Positions 33,007 through 40,156 of a DNA stretch of 46,482 nt are shown here, piece by piece. Source of the DNA: Cyanobacteria bacterium UBA791 (GTDB lineage: Bacteria; Cyanobacteriota; Vampirovibrionia; Gastranaerophilales; Gastranaerophilaceae); NCBI GenBank assembly GCA_002297005.1, contig DBIX01000073.1:1-46482 (forward strand). Direction: 5' to 3'. A program made the position numbers and the translations under genes. Every line of letters begins with the position of its first letter. The first letter of the stretch is position 1. The notes under the pieces are model-generated. The model was not told where the DNA came from. It was given only the letters and a program-made list of their open reading frames with translations, and did not search any database.

Positions 33007-34146
33007 ATGGATAGAAAAGAATTTGTAAACGCAAAAAGAATCGTTATAAAACTTGGTACAAATACCTTAAGAAACGATAAAGGCGAGGTTTCACTACCAA
33101 GAATTTATTCTTATATTGAAGATATTGCACACCTCGTAAAAAACGGTAAGGAAGTTATTTTAGTAACTTCTGGTGCTGTTGGCTTGGGTAGAAAAAAAAT
33201 CAATCTTGAAAACACAAGTGACATCGTAGAAAAACAAGCTTGTGCAGCTATTGGGCAATGCAAATTGATGTCCTTGTACGAGGACGGCTTTGATACTTAT
33301 AACGTTACAACAGCACAAATATTACTTACAGAAGACGATTTTTCATTAAGAAAAAGATATTTGAATTTAAGAAACACTTTAAATAAGTTGCTAGAACTAA
33401 GAGTTTTACCAATTATCAACCAAAACGATACTGTTTCAACTTGCGAACTTGACGAAATTTATCAAGACATGCAAGTATGTTTTTCTGATAATGATAAACT
33501 TTCAGCACTTGTTACAAGTGAAATGGATGCAGATTTATTGATAATTTTATCAGATGTTGACGGCTTATTTGATTCAAATCCAAAAGATAATCCTAATGCA
33601 AAAATTATAACAGAAGTAAAAGAAGTTACTGATGATATTTTAGAATTGGGTAAAGAAGCATCTGAAGGTGGCAGAGGCGGATTTCGTTCAAAACTTGAGG
33701 CTGCTAAACTTGTAAATAGATTTGGCGGAAAAGTTTTAGTAGCAAACGGAAAAACTCCATCAATTATAAAAGAAATTTTTGATGGCAAAGAAATTGGTAC
33801 GGCCTTTTTACCAAACGAAAACGGCTTATCAGAAAAGAAACGTTGGATTGGTTATGCAACAAATATTATCGGAAGATTAATCGTTAATAAGGGAGCAAAA
33901 GAAGCTATACTAAAAAATTCTAGCATTTTACCAATTGGAGTAACAAACGTAATAAACGACTTCAAAAAAGGCGAAGTAGTTTCTATTCTAGATGAAAACG
34001 GAACAGAAATTGCAAGGGGTATGGTAAATTACAACTCAGACGATTGTCGTAGAATTATTGGTTATCATTCCGATGACATTCTTAAAATTTTAGGTTATAA
34101 AAATTATGATGCAGTAGTAACGAGAGATAACATTACATTATTATGA
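33007..34146 (+). CDS. proB: Glutamate 5-kinase
   Basis: Phosphorylates glutamate at the gamma-carboxyl, the first step of proline synthesis. The 379-aa protein has an N-terminal amino-acid kinase domain (RIVIKLGTNTL, VTSGAVGLG, INQNDTVST, SDVDGLF, GRGGFRSKLEAA) and a C-terminal PUA domain (about 285-365), as in full-length ProB. A GTGAG lies 5 bases upstream of the start. Its stop overlaps the proA start (ATGA), so the two are coupled. Feedback inhibition by proline is known for the family. Confidence 0.95.
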   Translation: MDRKEFVNAKRIVIKLGTNTLRNDKGEVSLPRIYSYIEDIAHLVKNGKEVILVTSGAVGLGRKKINLENTSDIVEKQACAAIGQCKLMSLYEDGFDTYNVTTAQILLTEDDFSLRKRYLNLRNTLNKLLELRVLPIINQNDTVSTCELDEIYQDMQVCFSDNDKLSALVTSEMDADLLIILSDVDGLFDSNPKDNPNAKIITEVKEVTDDILELGKEASEGGRGGFRSKLEAAKLVNRFGGKVLVANGKTPSIIKEIFDGKEIGTAFLPNENGLSEKKRWIGYATNIIGRLIVNKGAKEAILKNSSILPIGVTNVINDFKKGEVVSILDENGTEIARGMVNYNSDDCRRIIGYHSDDILKILGYKNYDAVVTRDNITLL

Positions 34147-35399
34147 GTTCAACAATAAGTTTAATCGCAAAACAAGCAAAACAAGCTTCTAATAAGCTTG
34201 TCACAATAGATACAAAAACGAAAAATAAAGTTCTTTTAGCAATTAGAAATGCCTTGATAGCAAATCAAGAAAAGATTTTAGAAGAAAATGCCAAAGACTT
34301 AAAAGAAGCTTTAGTTTTATTAGAAAAAAAAGAACTAAAACCATCTGTTTATAGCAGATTAAAACTTGATGAAACAAAACTTCAAGATATGATTCATGAA
34401 ATTGAGGGTGTAATTATGCTTGAAGATCCTGTTGGCAAAGTTTTAATTGAAAGAGAATTAGACGAAGATTTAATTCTAAAAAAAATAACAGTTCCAATCG
34501 GTGTAATTGGTGTAATCTTTGAAGCTAGGCCTGATGTTATTACACAAATTTCCGCACTTGCTATCAAATCAGGGAATGCAGTAATTCTAAAAGGTGGTAA
34601 AGAAGCAACAAACACAAACAGAGTTCTTTTAGGAATTTTAAATTCAGCACTAAAAGCTTTTCCTGAATTTCCAGACGGTGTTTTAAACCAAGTTTACACA
34701 CACGCTGACGTTGAAGAAATGCTTAAAGCTGACGAAGATATTGATTTGATTATACCTAGAGGGTCAAATCATCTTGTGAAATATATTAAAAGCCATACAA
34801 ACATTCCAGTTTTAGGACACGCAGACGGAATTTGTCATATTTACATTGATGAAACAGCAAGCTTAGAAATAGCAAAAGCAGTTGTAGTTGATGCAAAATG
34901 CCAATATCCAGCCGCTTGTAATGCTGTTGAAACACTTTTAATCAATGATAAATTCAAATGGACAGTAGATTTGTTAGCTCACCTTAAAAATAATGGTATT
35001 GAGTTAATAGAAAAGCCTGCAACTTATGCTTATGAATATGGAGAAAAGAAATTAGCGTTAAGAACAGTTATTTCAACTGATGAAGCTATCTTTCATATTA
35101 ACAAATTTGGTTCTCATCATACTGATTGTATTATCTCAAGAGATGAATCAAATATTGCAAAATTTATGAACGAAGTAGACTCTGCTGGAGTTTATGCAAA
35201 TGTTTCAACTAGATTTGCAGATGGTTACAGATACGGTTTTGGAGCAGAAGTAGGAATATCTACAAACAAAACTCACGCTCGTGGACCTGTTGGCGTTGAG
35301 GGATTAACAATTTATAAATATACACTTGAGGGAAAAGGTCAAATCGTTGCAGACTATGCTTCTGGTAAAAAATCTTTTCATCATAAGGATTTAATCTAA
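34143..35399 (+). CDS. proA: Glutamate-5-semialdehyde dehydrogenase
   Basis: NADPH-dependent reduction of gamma-glutamyl phosphate to glutamate semialdehyde, the second proline step. The 418-aa protein is of the aldehyde dehydrogenase superfamily, with the catalytic Cys in KCQYPAACNAVETLL. Other marks are VPIGVIGVIFEARPDV, KSGNAVILKGGKEA, the region PRGSNHLVKYI and RGPVGVEGLT near the C-terminus. It overlaps proB by 4 bases and precedes tyrA by 1 base. proC is not in the window. Confidence 0.95.
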   Translation: MSSTISLIAKQAKQASNKLVTIDTKTKNKVLLAIRNALIANQEKILEENAKDLKEALVLLEKKELKPSVYSRLKLDETKLQDMIHEIEGVIMLEDPVGKVLIERELDEDLILKKITVPIGVIGVIFEARPDVITQISALAIKSGNAVILKGGKEATNTNRVLLGILNSALKAFPEFPDGVLNQVYTHADVEEMLKADEDIDLIIPRGSNHLVKYIKSHTNIPVLGHADGICHIYIDETASLEIAKAVVVDAKCQYPAACNAVETLLINDKFKWTVDLLAHLKNNGIELIEKPATYAYEYGEKKLALRTVISTDEAIFHINKFGSHHTDCIISRDESNIAKFMNEVDSAGVYANVSTRFADGYRYGFGAEVGISTNKTHARGPVGVEGLTIYKYTLEGKGQIVADYASGKKSFHHKDLI

Positions 35400-35400
35400 T

Positions 35401-36177
35401 ATGAAAATTGGTGTTGTTGGACTTGGGCTAATTGGTGGCTCAATATTTAAAAAATTAAAAAAACTAAATTACCATGTAATTGGAATTTCTATATCTCAAA
35501 ACGGAAAAGAATCAGATATAACAAGTAATTTACAAGCTCTGACAGATTGTGAACTTGTTTTTGTTGCAACTCCAATGAACAAAACAATAGAAAAACTTCA
35601 TGAAATCGAAAAATTTGTTAATAAAGACACAATTGTTTCTGACTGTTGTTCGCTAAAAGAATTTTTAACAAAAGAAAACTTTAGTTTTAATTTCGTTCCA
35701 TCACATCCTATGGCTGGAACAGAATTTAAAGGATATGATAGTTCCTTTGAAACTCTATTTGACGGAGCAAAGTGGGTTATTACACCAATAAAAGAAACAA
35801 ATTATGAATTATTAGAAAACATTATAAAAGAAATGGGTGCAACACCAGTTATTACTACACCAGAAGAACATGATAAAGCAGTTGCATTAGTTTCACACAT
35901 GCCTATGGTTTTATCTCAAGCATTAATGGAAGCTGTAAAAGACAATCCTTTAGCATTAAAACTTGCATCTAGCGGATTTAGAGATATGACAAGACTTGCA
36001 CTTTCTAATACCGAGATGGCAAATGATATGGTAAAGATTAACCATAAAAATATCCAAGATTCTATTTTAAAACTGTATTCTGAACTTGGAGATTTAGTTA
36101 AAAATTATCCTGATAAAATCGAAGAAATAAAAAATTTAAGAGAAAAAATGTATACGAACGGAAAAAATATTTTATAA
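35401..36177 (+). CDS. tyrA: Prephenate/arogenate dehydrogenase
   Basis: A 258-aa NAD(P)-dependent dehydrogenase making the tyrosine precursor from prephenate or arogenate. The Rossmann motif GVVGLGLIGGSI is N-terminal. The catalytic His lies in SHPMAGTEFKG, with DCCSLKEF before it and VALVSHMPMVLSQAL later; the rest is the helical dimer domain. There is no ACT or chorismate mutase domain. One base after proA, it closes the pro operon, so proline and tyrosine steps are co-transcribed. An intrinsic terminator follows. Substrate choice is not decided by eye. Confidence 0.9.
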   Translation: MKIGVVGLGLIGGSIFKKLKKLNYHVIGISISQNGKESDITSNLQALTDCELVFVATPMNKTIEKLHEIEKFVNKDTIVSDCCSLKEFLTKENFSFNFVPSHPMAGTEFKGYDSSFETLFDGAKWVITPIKETNYELLENIIKEMGATPVITTPEEHDKAVALVSHMPMVLSQALMEAVKDNPLALKLASSGFRDMTRLALSNTEMANDMVKINHKNIQDSILKLYSELGDLVKNYPDKIEEIKNLREKMYTNGKNIL

Positions 36178-36214
36178 AAAAAAGACACAAGCCAAAAGCT
36201 TGTGCCTCTTTTAA
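36175..36214. terminator. Intrinsic terminator between tyrA and the CHASE2-GGDEF gene
   Basis: AAAGACACAAGC (36181-36192) pairs with GCTTGTGCCTCTTT around a CAAAA loop with a 2-base bulge. It has A and T tracts on both sides, serving these convergent genes. Confidence 0.8.
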
Positions 36215-36225
36215 ATACAATTCTT

Positions 36226-38133
36226 TTATTCTTTAATTTCACCTTGTTGATTTTCTGGTGCTTCAAGAGAAGCTTTTTGACTATCTGTTAGAACACCTGA
36301 AATCCCAACTTGGTTTCTACCGTGTTCTTTTGCATAATACAAGCCATCATCCGCAACCTGAATAAGCTCTTGATTAGTTTCGCCATCCATTGGGAATGTA
36401 GAAACACCAACACTTATTGTTACGTGTTTTTCCTGAGTTGCATTCAATTTAAACATTCTTTCAGCAACTGCTTTACGAACTCTTTTTGCATTAAACAAGG
36501 CATCTTCTTTATCGGTATTTGTAAGAATAACGCTCATTTCTTCACCACCATAACGGCAAACTATATCTGTTGCACGAACGTTACGCTTAATTGTTTGAGC
36601 TACTTGTCTTAATACAGCGTCACCGGCTTGGTGACCATAAGTATCGTTAAAGCTCTTAAAGTGGTCAATATCAACAATAATCAAAGAAACATGACCATTA
36701 TATCTTTTTGATGAATCAATATTCATTCTAAGTTGGTCTTGGAAATATCTGTGGTTGAATAATTCTGTTAAACCATCTGTAGTTGCTAATTTGTACTGAT
36801 AATCAAAGTCACGAGATTTGATGATGTATTTAATTATGTAAGAAATAACAAATATAGAAATTATCGCAATTATAGGTAGAACTAAATCTAACCAAATATT
36901 TGCAAATAGCATAATTAAGTTTGCAAATATTGAATAAGCAATTAAAGTTGAAACTGCCGTTGTAATAGCAACTGAGTTTGAATTAGTTCTAAGAACAACA
37001 GTACCAACTATTGCAACCAATAATAAGGTTACAAGAATATTTGTTGCTGGAGTAACTTTATGAATAAAATTACCATCGATAAAGTTGTTCATAAACGTAG
37101 CGTAAATTTCAACCCCAGGATAAGTTTCGCCAGTACCTGTTACAGGCGTACTCTTTATATCGCCTAAACCTGATGTTGTAGTACCTACAAAGATAATCTT
37201 ATTATTGAAATCATAAGTTTCATCAATTTGTTCACCATTCATAAGTTTTACAAGCTTATACAATGGAATATGTTGAAAAGTTTTACCATCAGATGGTCCA
37301 TACCAATTAAGGATTAAACCGCCATCTGTATTTATAGGTAACTTTTTGTTTCCAATTAAAATATTTGAATTTTTATCAATAGAAATTGTGTTATAAGAAG
37401 TTTTATCAAGTTTTGATTGATAATTCAAAGCAGTTAAAAATGCTAAATTTGGATAAAAATCGTTTTGATATTTTACAACAGCTGGAAATTCTCTAATAAT
37501 GCCGTCGGCTGAACGTACAACATTTAGAATACCAACTTTAATATTACTGTTCAAAATTTGAGAAATAATTGCTCTGCAGTTTGAGAATGTAATAGTATCA
37601 AAATCAACGTCAGATTTATTATTAACAGTAATTTGTAATCTTGCTGGTAAATTAATTGGCTCTCTAACATCATAAGCCATATTATCAAAACTCATACCTG
37701 TAATAACATTATCGTAAGAGTTCATAGCTTGTGTGAGTTTATTATCAGCTCCAACGTTTTTCTTCATAGATGAAACAAACATCAAATCAAAAGATATAGA
37801 GGTTGGATTTTGAGCTTCAATATAATTGATTAAGTCAGCATAAACACCTCTATCTAAAGGCCATTCACCATACTTTGTAGTTAAATATTCATAACTCGCA
37901 TCATCAATCGTAATTAAGACAATGTCTTTATTTGCCTTATGAGTTTTTGATGTCACTTGAATTTTCTGTCTAAAGTCGAAAGTTTTATTTTCAACCATAT
38001 TTAAGAAATCATAAATATGAGTAACCTTTAATACAAAAATAAATACCGCAAAAATAACCGCAACCATAAGAGCATAAAGGCAAATAGTTGCTATCTTATT
38101 ATTTTTGAAAAAATCTTTTATAACATCTAACAT
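36226..38133 (-). CDS. Membrane CHASE2 sensor diguanylate cyclase
   Basis: A 635-aa inner-membrane protein: one TM helix (about 14-36), an extracytoplasmic CHASE2 domain (about 45-335, with IVLITIDDASYEYL, GEWPLDRGVYADLI and the YPGVEIYATFMNNFI end), three TM helices (about 345-430) and a GGDEF domain (about 455-610). The active site is GGEEM, a GGEEF variant with Met in the last position. The inhibitory I-site RxxD (RATD) is present five residues before it. DHFKSFNDTYGHQAGD is intact, so cyclase activity is likely. The Shine-Dalgarno TAGGGAT precedes ATG 38133. Confidence 0.9.
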   Translation of the reverse strand: MLDVIKDFFKNNKIATICLYALMVAVIFAVFIFVLKVTHIYDFLNMVENKTFDFRQKIQVTSKTHKANKDIVLITIDDASYEYLTTKYGEWPLDRGVYADLINYIEAQNPTSISFDLMFVSSMKKNVGADNKLTQAMNSYDNVITGMSFDNMAYDVREPINLPARLQITVNNKSDVDFDTITFSNCRAIISQILNSNIKVGILNVVRSADGIIREFPAVVKYQNDFYPNLAFLTALNYQSKLDKTSYNTISIDKNSNILIGNKKLPINTDGGLILNWYGPSDGKTFQHIPLYKLVKLMNGEQIDETYDFNNKIIFVGTTTSGLGDIKSTPVTGTGETYPGVEIYATFMNNFIDGNFIHKVTPATNILVTLLLVAIVGTVVLRTNSNSVAITTAVSTLIAYSIFANLIMLFANIWLDLVLPIIAIISIFVISYIIKYIIKSRDFDYQYKLATTDGLTELFNHRYFQDQLRMNIDSSKRYNGHVSLIIVDIDHFKSFNDTYGHQAGDAVLRQVAQTIKRNVRATDIVCRYGGEEMSVILTNTDKEDALFNAKRVRKAVAERMFKLNATQEKHVTISVGVSTFPMDGETNQELIQVADDGLYYAKEHGRNQVGISGVLTDSQKASLEAPENQQGEIKE

Positions 38134-38166
38134 ATAATTATCCCTACAAATATCTAGTCTAGTAAA

Positions 38167-38331
38167 TTATTTGTTATTAGTATAATTTACTCGTAGAGTT
38201 TTTGCAAGAAAAAGTTTCTCAATCATACGATTTTCAAAAATATGATTATTCACCTTTAGGACATCTGTTGTATGTGCCAGTTCATCTGGTTTTTGTAAAT
38301 AATTTAATAAGCATTCTTCGTGTATGTTCAT
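38167..38331 (-). CDS. Doubtful 54-aa open frame
   Basis: Starts MNIHEECLLNYLQKPDELAH and ends LRVNYTNNK. A 54-codon ATG frame is longer than expected by chance at this AT content. However, no ribosome-binding site is seen and several codons rare in the neighbours (CTG, GTC, CTA, CGA) are used. It could be a gene remnant, a recently acquired small gene or noise. No family recognised. Confidence 0.25.
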   Translation of the reverse strand: MNIHEECLLNYLQKPDELAHTTDVLKVNNHIFENRMIEKLFLAKTLRVNYTNNK

Positions 38332-38386
38332 ATTACTATTTTGCTATAAACTTCAATTAAAACATCAACCCATAGATGAATTTTAG

Positions 38387-38398
38387 GGGTGTACACCC
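38387..38398. promoter_or_regulatory. Perfect palindrome GGGTGTACACCC
   Basis: A 12-base perfect palindrome, much richer in GC than its surroundings, 56 bases upstream of the rpmE -35 box. Its symmetry suggests a dimeric regulator site. No downstream T tract exists, so it is not a terminator. Confidence 0.4.
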
Positions 38399-38453
38399 TC
38401 AACCGTTTAGAGGAAACTCAATATAACTAAAGTTAAAAAAAATAAATAAATAC

Positions 38454-38481
38454 TTGATAATTTAAATTTATTGATTAGAAT
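38454..38481 (+). promoter_or_regulatory. Probable rpmE promoter
   Basis: TTGATA (38454-38459) and TAGAAT (38476-38481) are 16 bases apart, about 32 bases upstream of the start codon. Confidence 0.45.
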
Positions 38482-38513
38482 GAGATTATAGATAACAAAA
38501 AGTGAGGTAGAAA

Positions 38514-38714
38514 ATGAAAGACGGAATTCATCCAGATTATAAAAAATGCACAATCAAATGTGTATGCGGTAACGAAATTGAAACAGGTTCAGTAAACCAA
38601 AACATGACAGTTGAAATTTGTAACAACTGCCACCCATTCTATACTGGACAACAAAAAATCTTAGACTCTGAAGGTAGAGTTGAAAGATTCAAAAAAAGAT
38701 ACGGTCAAAAATAA
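38514..38714 (+). CDS. rpmE: 50S ribosomal protein L31
   Basis: A 66-aa ribosomal protein bridging the 50S central protuberance and the 30S head. MKDGIHPDYKKC, the GSVN stretch and CHPFYTGQQK match L31. Cysteines C16, C18, C36 and C39 (CVC and CNNC) form the zinc-binding C+ type; zinc-free L31 paralogues are used in some bacteria under zinc starvation. GTGAGG lies upstream of the start. A strong terminator follows, so it is monocistronic. Confidence 0.96.
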   Translation: MKDGIHPDYKKCTIKCVCGNEIETGSVNQNMTVEICNNCHPFYTGQQKILDSEGRVERFKKRYGQK

Positions 38715-38742
38715 GATTTTGTATTTTATTTTAAGAAACTTT

Positions 38743-38784
38743 AAAATTATATCCGATTTGAAAAAATCGGATATAATTTTTTTT
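38743..38784 (+). terminator. Intrinsic terminator of rpmE with GAAA tetraloop
   Basis: A perfect 17-bp stem (38743-38759 with 38764-38780) closed by the tetraloop GAAA and followed by T residues. Confidence 0.92.
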
Positions 38785-38803
38785 ATACAGAGGAGAATAA
38801 AAT

Positions 38804-39508
38804 ATGAATAATAATAAACCAATAGTACATTTAATATCTAAGCCTGATAATATGCTTAGAACAATTTATACAGCATGCAGAACTTGTTATAGTGCAGACA
38901 TGCCTTTTAATATTTATGAAAAAGCGGAAGACGAAGAAAAAATGTTGAAACTTGTAGAAAGAATTATTTCTTCAGGTCACTACTCAACTATTGAACACAT
39001 TCAAGTAAGTTTTGCTATTTCAAACGTATCAAGAGCATGCACACACCAATTAGTTAGACATAGACACATGTCTTTCTCTCAAAAATCTCAAAGATACGTT
39101 AAGGAAAAAGGTCAATTTGATTACCTAATTCCACCAACCATTGAAAAAAATCCAGAATTGAAAGAAAAATTTGAAAACTTCATGCAAGAAATTTCAAATA
39201 AATATTTAGAATTTACAGAAGCAGGTATCCCAGCAGAAGATGCTAGAGCCGTTTTACCAAACGCTTGTGCCACATCACTTGTAGCAAGTTTAAATTTAAG
39301 AGAACTTATTCATATTGCAAACCTTAGATTATGCTCTAGAGCACAATATGAAATCAGAACGATGGTAAAAATGATGTGTGACGAATTAATCAAGGAAGAA
39401 CCTTGGCTAAAAGCATATCTTGTACCAAAATGCGAATCAAATGGTTTTTGCGACGAAGACAAATGTTGCGGACGCAAACCAAGACTAGAAGATTTAAAAA
39501 ACGCATAA
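38804..39508 (+). CDS. thyX: Flavin-dependent thymidylate synthase
   Basis: Methylates dUMP to dTMP with methylene-tetrahydrofolate and FAD. The ThyX signature RHRxxSFSQxSxR is present as RHRHMSFSQKSQR, and the downstream NLRLCSRAQYEIR segment is typical. The length of 234 aa is normal. The C-terminus has an extra Cys-rich stretch (CESNGFCDEDKCC) that might bind a metal. The sequence AGGAG lies upstream of ATG 38804. Its stop is one base from that of the convergent exported-protein gene. Methylene-tetrahydrofolate is also the substrate of MetF at 45463-46329. Confidence 0.95.
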   Translation: MNNNKPIVHLISKPDNMLRTIYTACRTCYSADMPFNIYEKAEDEEKMLKLVERIISSGHYSTIEHIQVSFAISNVSRACTHQLVRHRHMSFSQKSQRYVKEKGQFDYLIPPTIEKNPELKEKFENFMQEISNKYLEFTEAGIPAEDARAVLPNACATSLVASLNLRELIHIANLRLCSRAQYEIRTMVKMMCDELIKEEPWLKAYLVPKCESNGFCDEDKCCGRKPRLEDLKNA

Positions 39509-39509
39509 G

Positions 39510-40103
39510 CTATTTTGAAAGCTGACCAAAGAATTGTTTTGTGATAAGTTGTGAATACTTATCACTTTGGTTTGCAGAAACTAGGATTTTATTATTTTCA
39601 CCCTCAGTTTCAACAACAGCAACCATACCATTTAAACTGCCCATTGGTAGTTTTTTAACTTTTGCTGTAAATCTTGCACATGGAACAGTTTTACCGTAAG
39701 CTTTGATTTTTCCACGAGAAGTAATTTTAAATTCGCTCGGAGTGATTGATTTGGCACGTTGTTTTCTTATTAAACGCATCATTTTTTCTTCTAAATCATC
39801 ACTTTTTATATCTTCTTCAGTTAGTAAAGTTTCTTTTGTATCAAGAATAATAAATTTTTGACCACTTGCGTTGTGTTCGGCTAAAACACCTTTGTAACCA
39901 AAGAAATTCATAGATTTATCAATTTCAAATTCTGAATCAAGTTTTGAAAAATCACCTAAACTAGAACTATTTTCAATAGGATTTTTGCCCTCAAAATATT
40001 TTGAAACATTTTGGCTAACCCAATCAGGACCGCCAATTGAAACAAAACCAATAACGGCAAACGATAAAACTAACATATTTACGAATTTTTTAAAGCACCC
40101 CAT
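39510..40103 (-). CDS. Exported or membrane-anchored protein of unknown function
   Basis: A 197-aa protein with an N-terminal hydrophobic segment (about 8-25, MLVLSFAVIGFVSIGG) that could be a signal peptide or anchor. The rest is soluble and beta-rich (KFIILDTKETLL, KIKAYGKTVPCARFTAKV, GMVAVVETEGENNKILVS). A cysteine at position 3 precedes the hydrophobic core, so it is not a lipobox. AAGGA lies 8 bases upstream of ATG 40103. It is divergent from mutS and has no known domain to my eye. Confidence 0.65.
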   Translation of the reverse strand: MGCFKKFVNMLVLSFAVIGFVSIGGPDWVSQNVSKYFEGKNPIENSSSLGDFSKLDSEFEIDKSMNFFGYKGVLAEHNASGQKFIILDTKETLLTEEDIKSDDLEEKMMRLIRKQRAKSITPSEFKITSRGKIKAYGKTVPCARFTAKVKKLPMGSLNGMVAVVETEGENNKILVSANQSDKYSQLITKQFFGQLSK

Positions 40104-40156
40104 ATTGAAATCCTTGTTACTTTAAAATAAGATATATCTAGGGATATATTATAATA

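Larger units (their letters stand above)
38134..38513. other. Longest gene-poor stretch in the window
   Basis: It holds the leader of the CHASE2-GGDEF gene, a doubtful 54-codon leftward frame, a 12-base palindrome (38387-38398) and the rpmE promoter and ribosome-binding site. No tRNA, repeat array or mobile-element end is visible. Confidence 0.6.
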
